A stretch of DNA of 64,000 nt from Evernia prunastri (taxonomy: Eukaryota > Ascomycota > Lecanoromycetes > Lecanorales > Parmeliaceae), in contig NKYR01000039.1 of NCBI GenBank assembly GCA_003184365.1, forward strand, positions 186,001-250,000, in the 5' to 3' direction. Both the position numbers and the translations under genes were made by a program. Shown piece by piece: positions 31,770 to 43,209 of the stretch (the stretch's first letter is position 1; every line of letters begins with the position of its first letter). The notes beneath the pieces are model-generated. The model was given only the letters and a program-made list of their open reading frames with translations. It was not told the origin of the DNA and did no database searches.

Positions 31770-32030
31770 TGCCGGAAGAAAAGAAAGTCTGAGAAGTGCG
31801 TCGACACTCTAAAGGAGACGACCTCGCAAACCAGCCCGTCAATACTCGAACTCTCTTCTTCCGACCAATTAAAAATCGAGTCGCCAAAGATCAAAAGAAA
31901 GTTGCCGTCAGAAGGTGAGGAAGAGGACGAGTCTTCTCACCATCCGACAAAGCGACACAAGAGGGTGTCATCTTCAGATGTACCGAAAATTCATCGACCA
32001 AATCTAGGAGGTGTGTCAGCGCGAAGCTGA
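31770..32030 (+). pseudogene. Lys/Ser-rich coding-like fragment
   Basis: An open stretch of 87 codons without an ATG encodes a basic and acidic patchwork typical of nuclear proteins: RKKRKSEKCVDTL, SPKIKRKLPSEGEEEDE and TKRHKRVSSSDVPKIH. Basic clusters such as KIKRK could act as nuclear localisation signals. It overlaps the end of another open frame (31430-31792) in a different phase, so a frameshift or an unrecognised splice may connect them. I do not recognise a family. Confidence 0.3.
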
Positions 32031-33436
32031 GGAAGCAAGGTTTAGCACGATTTTGATAACACACGCCTCTTCTGACTCCTTCCCTAGTCTACGACATGCA
32101 CGGTTGTGAGACTTTACCTCTATAAATATACTGCAGCTGCACAGAGGGGGCAGAGTGGGATGAATGACTCGGGACTCGGAGGATCACAATTACCACTTCA
32201 ACCACATGTACGCTTTGGTTCTTCCTGCCACAGGGTTCTTGGGCGCTGTCATGGGCTACTGCTCAAGGCTTTTTGCGCGTCCAGCGGATTCTGTGGCACG
32301 GCACGAGATGGGGTCCTTTTCCTTTGACAATGAAACTCTTTTACCCCATAAAGAATACCTCTATGGGTCCTCGGGAGTCGGAGCACCCTTTATTGTTGGG
32401 AAGAAGCTCAACTGGCAAGACTATTCAAGGTGGGAAGCCGAATACTTGGATTTCCCCAGACTCCAGTCGATAACTTTCACCGGTTCGGGCTGAGAATCGA
32501 CTTGGTCTTCCTCGGCCGAAGCATCGAAGGCTTCGGCAAACTCTCCTCTTCTGAAGGTACTTCTTTGGCTCGTCTTTGGCGCTATGTGCGCTGTCTTCTT
32601 CTGCTACATTCATTTAATGCTGCGGTTGCAGAACTTCGAGAATTCCGCTCAACTAAAGAAGGGAAAAATTTCTGCCTGCGAAGGTCGTCCCTGTGGGCTC
32701 GTAAGGCCGATATTGGGTTGCGTTGTGGAGCAAGATGTCCGCAAGAATACTATAATTTTTCGTGAGAAGAGAATTTCGTTCAGCAAACTTGACTCCGGTC
32801 AAGTCGGTGGTGCTACGGACAAAGAATCCATCACAAGTGAATTTTCGGGCCAAGAAGCATCTACTCTGGCTGGACTTATGAAGCCAGGGAGTTCAATCAG
32901 ACGAAATTGGAGAAGCAAAAGGCTCATCCGTTACTATCGGCTCTTTCGATCGGTGCTCATCTGAGCTTTGACGGATACACCTTTTTCCTGGATCCTCTGC
33001 TCAACCGCTCACCTCGATGATTCCACCCCGAATATATAAAAATACCGTTGCAGTATCTAGTGCTCGTGCTGGTACTCTTGTACACTAGCACCAGGAGCCG
33101 CTGGCGTTCTTCGGAGACGAGCATGAATGCCTGGAGGACAGATGAGAGTCAGCTACTCTCTCGTTGGCCGTGCTGTGAGAGGCCCTGCAGGGTAACAGAG
33201 CCATCAGGCGTTACCTTGGAGACATCGAGCAAGTCGACGGTTTGTGGACAACTTCGTTCTTTCACCATCTTTACCTCACCTTCAGCTTCTCTTTTTCCTC
33301 CACAACGACCTTTTCTCATGCGTTCGCTTGCTACAAGCATCCAATCCATCATACATTACACGCATTACGTCACTGGCATCTAGCACAGCTTTTTTGGAAC
33401 TATTTCCGGTGAGCAGAAGCTGATCCGCAAGACATT

Positions 33437-33466
33437 TGTGAGTTAGGCCAAAATCACCTAACTCAC
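33437..33466. repeat. Short perfect inverted repeat (hairpin)
   Basis: GTGAGTTAGG and CCTAACTCAC form a ten-base perfect stem around a ten-base loop. It lies in the gene-poor stretch and has no coding context. It could be a terminal inverted repeat remnant or chance. Confidence 0.5.
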
Positions 33467-34435
33467 CGTCCCTGTGGAGCTGGATGGAAAATTGGCATTG
33501 AATGAGGGTGAACGTTGGTGTGATGAGTGCATCAACTGGCACCCATCCATACCGCACAATCCAGCGGTACTGTGGGAGAGGGAGAGGCTGATGGGTTGTC
33601 TGGGAATATCGAAAATCTCTCCGATATCGCTCGTGGTAGATGATCTTTTCGAGTAGTACAGCTCTCACTACAGATACAACAGTAGTACAAACGGAGTGCT
33701 CTTGCGGCAGCAAGGTCAACTCCGGTTCAGATAGACCAAAGACTATTCCTCTTGGACTTGATACTTGTATGCTGTTATGCTTTTTTATATCTTGCAACAT
33801 GTCTCCTAACTCCGTCCTCGTTATTAGTATCCGAGGCTTCCATGGAGCAAACGTTCAGACTATCTTTCTGACGAAGACTTGGAAAAGGAACTACTGTTCT
33901 CGGTTGTTTCTAGCATCTCTGTATAGGCGGATGGTTCAAGGCTCACGATACCGGTGTATTAGACCGTCGTTCAAAGTCAATGTCCAACGAGAAAAAGGGA
34001 CCTGTGTGGCCAACAGGTTACCCTGATTGCTTGCTCTCTGTGTTGAGCCTGCTGCACGTTGCGGCTACAAATGGAAAGGCTTGAGCATTCGAAACCTGGT
34101 GACTCCTCCTCCGCAGATCCGTGGAGCTCCTTGTCGACTCTCTTCGGCACCATGAGACATCAAGAACTCAACCGGTCTTCAATTCCTGCCGCAGTCTGTG
34201 CTTGAGGCATCTTTGGGGACACTGTGCAAGCGCAGGCTACGGCAGCAGAAGGGGTATAAAAGTCTGGGTAAGGACTGAAAAGACGTACCTGAGGATATGA
34301 AGGCCAGTCCCGCTGCCGGTATATTGGAAAATGAGCATATTGGTAGTGCTGTAATGCTCCACGGCGGAGATAGCAGTCAACCACCTCACCTTCAACACGG
34401 GTCAACCAACTCGTCTCAAGCTTTTCTACCTTTAA

Positions 34436-34693
34436 ACCTACGATCGCTTGCGAAACTCCGTGTATTTCCCGAAGATGTGGACTGTCGCGGGCGAAGAACT
34501 AATTGTCTCGGGAGAATTTCACATTGTTCCAAACTTGCCCTGTGGTATGATCATTGGTACGGATATCCTGAAACCCAATAACATCGATATCTGCTGGGGA
34601 TCGCCGGATGTGGCAGTCATTGGAGATAAAGGCCAAGTCCCAATCCGAGTGACCAGATCGGACAAAGTCCCTAGAATTGAGACTCCTTATTGA
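34436..34693 (+). pseudogene. Retropepsin-like (aspartic protease-like) fragment
   Basis: An open stretch of about 85 codons encodes VAGEELIVSGEFHIVPNLPC, GMIIGTDILKPNNIDICWG and a tail AVIGDKGQVPIRVTR. The sequence E-F-x-I-V-P-x-L-P-x-G-M-I-I-G-T-D-I-L is the flap-to-C-terminal strand pattern of retropepsin-like domains found in LTR-retrotransposon Gag-Pol proteins and related fungal genes. The catalytic DTG/DSG part that should lie upstream is not recognisable in any frame, so this is a truncated copy. It precedes the LTR-like repeats by 400 bp on the same strand. Confidence 0.5.
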
Positions 34694-35080
34694 GGAACCG
34701 ACATCTGGCTAGCCTAAGAATACGGGCACTGATGAAGTTTGGAGCTGAGCAAGACGATGCAGTATATCTGTTGTCTCACTGGATGCCTCAATTGCGGACA
34801 GCAAAATCGGAGGATCGCGAACGACTCGAAGCCAGATTAAACGCAGTCTACAAAGCCTCGGAGGAATCCGAAGATGCCTTAGATGCGGCCTGCCCGGCCT
34901 TGGAGCATTGGTATCAGCTCACCCGGCCCATGAGAACCGCGATGGCTTGGCAGCTTCCGACGCACTCACCCATTGGCTAGCAGGGCCGGACTACATCACC
35001 GCCATTGCCCCAGACAGCCCGGAACGCTAAGTTCGAGGAAGTTCGGAACTCTGCCCAAGAAAATACGGCAGCAGCATCGG

Positions 35081-35300
35081 TTAAGGCTGGGGACCAGCCT
35101 TTTTTCGGGGCGGGCAACTGTTATGGACAAGGCCAAGAAGGAGCTTGACGGAGCTTGGCAGGGCTCGGAATAGGCAGGTAGCAAGGCCAGGAAGGAGCTC
35201 GGCGGAGCTTGGCAAAGCAATGTATTTAGGCAGCAGAACTCCATAGAAAAACACAGAACTTTTACACCCACCTTACGCGCATATGCTGTGACGTAATAGT
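35081..35300 (+). repeat. LTR-like direct repeat, copy A
   Basis: This copy begins with the palindromic GGCTGGGGACCAGCC, then a G-rich stretch and TGTTATGGACAAGG, and ends TTACGCGCATATGCTGTGAC. It matches copy B at 35726 but carries an extra internal tandem duplication of roughly 50-60 bases (AAGGAGCTTGACGGAGCTTG and AAGGAGCTCGGCGGAGCTTG). TGTTATG is a common 5' end of fungal LTRs, and the G-rich stretch before it resembles a polypurine tract. Confidence 0.6.
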
Positions 35301-35725
35301 TGGTAGCAACAATAGACTCTGATCGTGAAAAAGAAGTTGATGGACAATCAAAGCACGACAGTCCCCCCGGATATGAACATTACGACTTTTCCTGGTCTCG
35401 ATTTCTAGCTCTCCAGTTTTTCGTTCTTCTTACGCAGCTCTTACGCCGATATTCTCCTGGTCTCGCCTCGGGTCTCAGCTCGATTCCTGATCTCGTCATC
35501 CAAGCACTCCCAAGGTCGCCCGAGCGCTCCCTGATCGATTCCAGTTCTTCGTTTTCCTTACGCAGTTTTCACGCCAGTACATCCAAGGACTCCCGGCACG
35601 CGGCTCCAAGATGTCACTAAGGCTGTACTTCCGGCATTGCTGTTGTGCTAAGCGCTCTTGGTCTAACCAAGCACTCCTGGTCTCACCCAGGTCTCACCCA
35701 GGTTTCACCCTTTTCCCAGTTGTCA

Positions 35726-35882
35726 CTTAGGCTGGGGACCAGCCTTATTTCTGCAGGGGGATACTGTTATGGGCTTGACCAGGAAGGAAGGCTTGGCAGT
35801 ATGTACTTAGGCAGCAGGATTTCCATAGCAAAAAACACAGACTTTACACCCACCTTACGTGCATATGCTGTGACGTGATAGT
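35726..35882 (+). repeat. LTR-like direct repeat, copy B
   Basis: Same order of blocks as copy A: GGCTGGGGACCAGCC, CTGCAGGGGGATAC (polypurine-like), TGTTATGGGCTTGAC, GTACTTAGGCAGCAGGATTT and TTACGTGCATATGCTGTGAC. It is shorter because it lacks the internal duplication. The two copies lie about 600 bp apart in the same orientation. Neither target-site duplications nor a complete internal region are visible, so they look like degraded ends of one or two LTR elements. Confidence 0.6.
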
Positions 35883-38243
35883 ATCTTCGAGGTCTTCTTG
35901 GAAGTGGTTGACGGAGCGAGATACTGGGGGAAAAGGATTGATTTTTAGCGCTTCAATTACAGTTTAGATTGTAGTATTTCGTTGCTCAAATTCCCGAATC
36001 CTACAAGGAACGGTCTAGGGTCGGCGTATGAGCCCGAGACAGTGGAGGATCTGTTGTACCGGATCTCTGGGCAAGAAGCCGACGAGGACTTTGAGAATGA
36101 GAGTATACACACTTGATACGCTCCCGCAAATACCGATCGCCATAGTTGCTATCGCATTCGCGGCGGCGTTGGCTTGATAGAACATTACTCCGCAGCAACA
36201 GACCAACAAATTGAGATCATAACGTAATCAATCAGTCAATGGCAATACTGAAATGCTGCTCCGAGTGACTTGCATTAATCATGTATCTTCACGTGAGTCT
36301 CCTATCCCTCACGTAGGGAAACCCGGTTCCCTACACAAAGAATTCGCCGTCCCCATTTCAATACCAATGTCATGGTCGGCTGTGCTGCGGCTTAGCCATC
36401 AAGAGCACCCCTTTCTCTCCGATATGAAACTGTGCACAAGGATGGCGGCTAGAACGCAAGGAGCTTAGTATTGGGCAACTTGAAGATCGTGGCATGAACT
36501 TTTCGGTGAACCAATTTGGCGTGAGACTTGTGTATAAAGCAGATTACTAATAGTCTTAACGCTCGGTTACCGCCTAGGAACTGCAGTTGACTATCAACTT
36601 AAGGCTTCGTTCGTAGAGAGAAGTGACTGCCTTTCATCAGATTAATCAACCAAAGATCGAACAAAAAGGCGAGTGCGACACTTACTGATGAATTCCTTTG
36701 GTCACTGGTCCGTAGCTCTCAGAACTTCTACCTCCTTCCCCACTTTATTCACAACTATGACCTTCAACTTACCCTTCTCATTAGACTGAATGTTCCCAGT
36801 CTCGACCTTCGCTTTGACTTCATTTCGCCCCCTTCGCCTCATCTTCCCATCTTCCTCCTCCCCTGCCCCTCAACCGCTTTCCTATCTCCAACTCTTAACC
36901 GCAAACTTTTACGGTTCGCTGCGCTCCACAGTCTATGACATTCATTCTTTGGCGAAAGCAGACTCTAATTGCGTAGCTGAAAAGGTGAACGGCGCGAATA
37001 TGGAAAGGATTCAAGATAACCGAGGGCGCGACTAGGCACAAAGGCTTGGCGCCACCTTTACGAGCGGTTAGCTCTTGTCGATCTAGCGTTGATCTCCAAT
37101 CGCGAAGGGAAGCGAAACGCTTCAACTGCAAGCGATGTATCCTCACAAGCGAACAGCGAGTATCACTTCATTATGCTAGTGTCAAATGACTAGGCGATCC
37201 AGTCGCCAGCGGAGTTCTTTGCCTGCTGTCTATCATAATCGTTCTCCTGCAGCTACTAGCCGGAAGGTCTCCAATCTCCAGTTGTGGTTCGATAATACAA
37301 TTTTATCATCATAGTAGTGAGTAGTGCCAACAAAACCAAGTAGATTCAGCAGCTAATGCAATGGCAGATGCGCCTTTGGGCTTCCGCATCACTGATGTAT
37401 CGAAGCGTCTCTGTTCGCCTCGCAAAACAACTTGAGGCGCTCGATTCTCTGGACTTCGCGTCCCCGCACCATGTATACAAACCTTCCAGTGGCAAGGAAT
37501 GAGATTGCTTTCGTTGAAGAATATTCTAGATGTCTCTGGTCTTCCACGTCATGTACAGCTGTCGTCTAGCTTTGATTGAATTCTCAGTTGTCGCCTTCCG
37601 TCGCCGCTTCCTCCCCGTCGAGCGGAACGGCCTCCCAAATTTGAGTGATCATGGTGCTCCTTTAGCGAAACATACCGTGGGCTTCGATGGAATCCCAGCC
37701 CGATAAAGATGCAGCAGAGCAAGTTGCTATATTAGGAGAAGTAAACGTGGCCCACTATCAACTTGATGTGCAATCTGGTCACCAAAGTCCAAGCCATTCA
37801 CAGAGAGCATTTTGGAAGCGGAGAGATAACCGCTTAATCTCATACGTTCATGGTAAAATGGAGATTGGAAAGTGGGGTTTTAAGCGACGAATTGGGCAGA
37901 TTTTGCTTCCAGACCCGACTCCGTGTGGCGCCTCACCAGGTCTGGACGCTTACCCCTGGGAAGACCCTGCTGGAACTTGGAGTTCATTCGCCAAGGCTCT
38001 TTTCGAACCATTTATGCAAGGCGCTGCTTATGGATCCCGCCTGTTCTCACCTTTAGCGTACGTGAGGGGCAGTCTCCTGCAAGTCCGCCGATCACTGCAG
38101 GCGTAACCGAGGGCCATGCTCCAGCTCAGCAACAAGCTCTGCTGCCCCAGACTTCTAAATTTTGGAGTCTTTTTGACCTAAGGGTCATCATTGTGAGCGG
38201 CTTCCGTTGCGACGGCCGCCGACGCGCCGTCAGCCGCATCAGT
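35883..38243. other. Gene-poor region in front of the ubiquitin-like-domain gene
   Basis: About 2.4 kb. One plus-strand frame at 37687-38106 has an ATG and 139 codons (MESQPDKDAAEQVAILGEVN onward) but no recognisable domain, so I do not call it. The last few hundred bases should hold the promoter of the next gene. Confidence 0.45.
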
Positions 38244-41200
38244 ATGGATCCTATCTCTGCGGCTGTCTCGGTAGCAGGCGTCGCTGCTATCGGTGTCCAA
38301 TTATCCCAAACGATCTATGATCTTATTTCCACAATTTACGAAGCAGAAAAAGAGATGTCGAGTTTCGCAAACGATGTTTCGCTTTTACTTATGGTCCTCA
38401 ATGAGCTGGAAGGCGTCCTACGACGAGGCTCACGAGTTTATCGACAGCGCATGCTGAGAGTGGTCAACGAGATCCTGAAGACTTGCGAAGACGTCTTCCA
38501 GAGCATCTCGAAATGCATATCTCCGAACGCTCAGGGTGCAAAATCTTCCACACACTTTCAAAGGAAAGTCTGCAGGTATTTTCAGAGCCAGCGTGTCAGA
38601 CTTTTGCAAGCTGGATTTGAATCTATGAAATCAACTTTGAATGTTATGTTGCATGTTGTGCACTTGGCACGAGTTGTTGAAGCAGCAGATTCCTTTTCGT
38701 AAGTCCTACGAAACATCAGGATTACGCGATTGATAGCACCTGACACAGTATAGACCCGACGCCGGAACGGTCTTCATATATGCCGATGTTCGCCGGGAAG
38801 CAAGGATCCTCGTGGGAGTAGTGGTCGAGAATCGGCAAAATATCTTGAATCTTCAAGAACTTGAAGAGCATCGCGACCGAGCAGGACGTCTCCGGGACAA
38901 AACTGAGGATGTGCGAGAACTCGAGGGTACAGGTAGCGACGCAGCTTTGAATGACCGTGCGCTAAGAGTGGATCGTAGCCTTGTTCCGAGAGGAACAATG
39001 GAAAGCGGCCGGTTCAATCTCTTCGGCCGTTGCAGAAGAGGCAGTGTTTCGAACACCGTCACTGATAAGAGCTTGTCTGCTCCAATTCACACAGTAACGG
39101 ACACGACATATGGCAACACTTGGTCAGTTGGTGGGAACAAGATGAAATTGAACCCAAAAATTGCTACTGATGGGTTGGACACTGAGAGGTCCGTCAAATC
39201 TGACGAAGAGCAAGGCGACGAGGTTGATAGACTCGAACCAGGACTTCATCTTGATTGTGAACCCTTGACCGCCACAACTACCACCACCATGAAGAAGCCC
39301 AGGAAAAAATCCGAGGATAATATTAATGATGTTTCCAATGATTCAAACCCCATTGTCATTGATACACCACTTCGGAACGGTGAGGTAGCTGCAGATGACT
39401 CAGGGGATGCCGAGGTTCTCGCATCTACTAGAGGTATGAAAGGCAAGAATAGGGAAGAAGAAAGGAAGCAAAGGCAGGAGGAGGTGAAAAACAATGATCG
39501 ATTGTCACGGAACGCTTCACATGGCCTATGTACACCAGCAAAATCAAGATCTCAATCTGAACGTGTTGTTGAAGCCTCCGAGGCTTCAGAAGCTGATCTG
39601 AGTGGTTCGATACCAAAATCATTGAACGGCCCTTCGGAACCGGGCTTTATGAATGAGGCAGATGACCAGCCAAGCCCTTTAGAGAGCCATCCGGACTCTC
39701 TATCTCAGTCTCCTGCTTCTATGTACTATTCGATGGCACCAGAGGTGCCAATCACGCATGGTCTTAAACCGCATTATTCTGAGGAAGACATCTCCAGCAT
39801 ACGGCAATGCACAGAAAATTCGAAGGGGCTAGTTAAAAAATCAAGCAAGAGTCAAGGATCACTACCAGAAGAGGAGATGGTCAGGCTGACTGCGCAATGG
39901 TTTTTGAGCGTCGTGCCTCACGAGTCGACCAATACTGAGTTGCGCGTAAGGCCTAATTCTGGAGAGCCCAGCTCATCCCGTGCTCAAGCGGAGGAGACTG
40001 CGAAGACCCTTTTGCTCAATTGGACTAACGTTGACCCGGACTTGATTTCTGGAGAAGAGAAGTACGGATTCTGGGATGCTAGCGAAGATTCATCACGTCC
40101 GTACGGGCCAACCAGAGATGAGACAATTTTCAACCAGCCATATCAAATGTCCTACACGCCTCAAGCATATCCAACATATACGCCGCAATCATGGTACTCC
40201 ACGCCAGTACTCACTGCACCTCTTCCCCAAACCGAGAGGGAAAGTGATAGTGAGGAGCTCGCTCGCTTGAAGAAGCTGATCCTAGACGAAAAGGCTGAGC
40301 AAGACATGAGGGCAGCGGCAGTGGCGGCAGCAACACCACCAGCTGCCCAGGTCGCACCTATCGTATCAGAAGAACTGCTAGAAGAAGATATGCAGCATCG
40401 AAACACATATATGGAAGCTGTAGACTCGATGCAGATGGAGCAAGAGCATCATGCGCTGTGGAAGGCAGAGCCTCCGCGACTGCAGCCGGTGATAATGAGG
40501 GATTGGCTTGGGCGGAAATTCATCTTCCCTGTCGACATGTGCCAGACGTGGGAGGTGAGTAATTTGAATCTCACCTGATCATCTGGGGCTAATCTTTCTA
40601 AAAAGGGACTCCACAATCTGATACAGGAAGCTTTCGGGCATCTACATGAGTACAAATCAGTGATAGAGAAGGGCAGCTACACTATATCCCACGTTACTGG
40701 CGAAGTGATCCTCCCGTCGACCTGGAAACTGTTCGTACAACCTGGTTTGAAGGTCAACATGGAGATTTGGAACGTGTTTGACGTAGATCGAGAAGGACGC
40801 GGCAGTAAAGCGATGGTGGGAGGTAAAAGAGACAAGACTGGTTCGGAACCGCTGATACCGCCACCTCCCCCGACGCATTTACCAGAGGTTCCTACCCTTG
40901 GCAGCCGGATGGCTCTTCACTATACGAATGAAGATGGATCTTCCGTTGGTGATACTGCAGACGATGAAATTGACCACTTATTCCAGGACGGGATGGACTA
41001 CATAGAGCTGTCGGACCCCCGCTATCTGTCGATCGAGAATGTACTTCTGGAGCAAAAGAAAGCCAAGGTCGACGCAGAGATGAAGCTCGAACGCAACAGG
41101 CGTTTCTTCCAACTCAAGCAGCAGCTGATGGAACAAGGCGCTGCGATCCAGGCACGGCAGGATGCCGCCGAGCATGCCGAGCAGGACACCAAGTTGGCGT

Positions 41201-41421
41201 GGTTGGAAAAGCAGGTCCGGGATCAGAAACATGAGCTCGATCGATTGCCGCCGCTCTTGACCACTCCACCAGGCTCTAGCGCTGGCGACTCGATCAGTAA
41301 GAATGCCAGCAGTCCGCAGCGGAAGTCTTCCTTCGGGGCACGCCTGCTGGGGCGAATGCCGTCTCGGAGTATTCGTTCCAAGGGCTCCTTTCGGAGTCAA
41401 CAGATGTTGATGGAGGGTTGA
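38244..41421 (+). CDS. Fungal STAND-type N-terminal domain protein with C-terminal ubiquitin-like domain
   Basis: Three exons, 38244-38698, 38754-40554 and 40606-41421, give 1023 residues. The N-terminus MDPISAAVSVAGVAAIGVQL followed by SQTIYDLISTIYEAEKEMSS and SLLLMVLNELEGVLRRGSR is the helical fungal domain found at the front of many NLR/STAND, ankyrin and related proteins, akin to HeLo-like death-inducing domains. A long disordered, acidic and Ser-rich middle follows (with KKPRKKSEDN). At about 735-815 comes a ubiquitin-like domain: RDWLGRKFIFPVDMCQTWEG, LHNLIQEAFGHL and GEVILPSTWKLFVQPGLKVN; the last intron falls inside it. The C-terminus is a coiled coil (EMKLERNRRFFQLKQQLMEQ) and a Ser/Arg tail. 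There is no NACHT or NB-ARC ATPase. Role is unknown; regulated signalling or cell death is an inference from the N-terminal domain. Confidence 0.75.
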
Positions 41422-43209
41422 TCAATCGAGGGACAGCAGCGAAATCTCAGCCCTTCATTATTCATACACGTTTACCTTCTGCACATCTACCTTCTACACA
41501 TTTATCTTCTACACATTTTCCTTCTGCACATCTACATTTTGCACACCCGCAACCCCTGGAATCACAATACATATCAATGTCAGAACTATACAACCCATTT
41601 TTAACGAAGCCACGAGCAGAGAGGCATCTCTCAAGCATATCGCCACAGGCGATCACCGCCTGGGAATCATCTCCGTATATCTATCCAATTTGAATATAGC
41701 CAAGACCGTGGGCCATGTTTTCTTTTTTGTTCATAGCACTGGTAACGATAGCGTGAGCGGCATTTAGCTGATCTACCTAGACTGGACATAACATTTCCTA
41801 TATATAGATCCAACCAAGAAATGTGCTTCCGAAAGTCGAAACCAAATCCCTTCAGCCAGTGGCGGCTAGCTAGCACATGTATAGGAGACATACGCATCTG
41901 CATTCCCGAACACGTATCTCCCATCCGATCCCCCTCCGATCCCCACGTCTTCCCTCAACTCCACGCACTATCCACAACCATCTCATCTCATCTCATTCCA
42001 CCCCAAGCTCAAACCCAAGCCGCCAGAACCAGCTCAGACCCTATGTTCCTCCACGCATCCAAAAGGTAGTACCCAGCCCTCACGTTCATGTTCACACCCC
42101 TCCTCCACACCCCACCGAACCAGAACATACAAGTTACCCACAACACCCTCCCATCCCCACCCCACAACACACTCAACACCAACCCCATCACCCTTACCCC
42201 TACACTGCCACCCACTACCCGCTCAAACGCCTGTGGAGGCGTACCAGGCTCCGAGTCAGTGGGCGACTGCTGTTGTTGTTGATCGGTCCGGAAGGAGGTG
42301 AGGGGCGCGGCTTTGTTTCCGATGTGCTCGCCTGGTTTCTGCGCGTCTGCTTTCGTGCTTTCTCTGCCTGTTTCCTTCCTTCCTTCCTTCCTTCCCTCTC
42401 CTCCTACTCCCATCCAAAGTATCGCTGCTCTCCACCACTATACCCACCTCACCGAGTCGCTGAGACTACGGGTTCGCTATGCATATGGACCGTATCTGAT
42501 TTTCGGCAGATCTGTCTGTTCCTTTTGTCGTGCCTTCCGTTGACGCTAATGCATCGAGACACGTGGATCGCACTTTTGATTACTCGTCGGTGGAGATTGC
42601 TCAAAAGACCAAATCGGGTATGCGCGGGAATGCGTTACTCACATCGCTGCCAGCTTCACCCGTGAAGCGAATTCCGTTTCGTCCTTTTTGGTATGACAGA
42701 CAGCGTCATGAGCAAGAGCTCTCGATTGGGAGACTGTGCGCTTTCACGGCTTGGAGTAGACGTGATTGATTAAGATATCTGCTCAAATGGGGCACATCTA
42801 CCGAAGACGGAGTGATGTCTCGTATTGATGCTCACCGAGTCTTAACGTGTGCCATTGGTACACGTTGCAATCAGTTATGAGAGGACGAGCGCCGACAAGT
42901 GCAGGGCTATCTATCAGATGGGTTTGGTGGGGGTCCTCTCTACGCTGCTCGCTGCTGGAAGTTACATCTTCTACTAATCCTTGCTGGCGTTACCTGTCTT
43001 TGCTTTGCTTTGGCATTACTTATTTTTGTTTACGAGTAGGAGAGGCTCAGTGGTGCACGATGATGTCGCGGTAAATGGATACTCTGAGATACATTTCAAG
43101 ATACATCAATCAGTCGTGACAAGACCAAAGACGCCATCCATGCGACCAAAGTCCCTACTCATCAATCTGCTGCTCTACTTCCCATCATTCTTCCTGCTCG
43201 TCGTCACTG
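41422..43209. other. Convergent intergenic region with microsatellites
   Basis: About 1.8 kb between two stop codons on opposite strands. It contains an approximately 12-base CACATCTACCTTCT tandem repeat (about 41479-41545), C/A-rich runs at 42080-42220 and a TTCC repeat at about 42371-42398. Frames here are products of the biased composition. No gene is supported. Confidence 0.5.
41479..41545. repeat. Tandem CACATCTACCTTCT-type repeat
   Basis: Five to six imperfect copies of a 12-14 base pyrimidine-rich unit in direct tandem. Confidence 0.75.

Noticed and set aside
33282..33800. 172-codon minus-strand frame in the gene-poor stretch
   Set aside because: It has no recognisable domain and no splice partners, its composition is unremarkable, and it spans the hairpin.
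37687..38106. 139-codon plus-strand frame before the ubiquitin-like-domain gene
   Set aside because: It has an ATG and modest length but no domain and no frame continuity with the following gene, whose own ATG has a typical fungal N-domain start.
41877..42665. 262-codon plus-strand frame
   Set aside because: It is His/Pro/Thr-rich because of C/A-rich sequence, lies between two convergent genes and has no domain.
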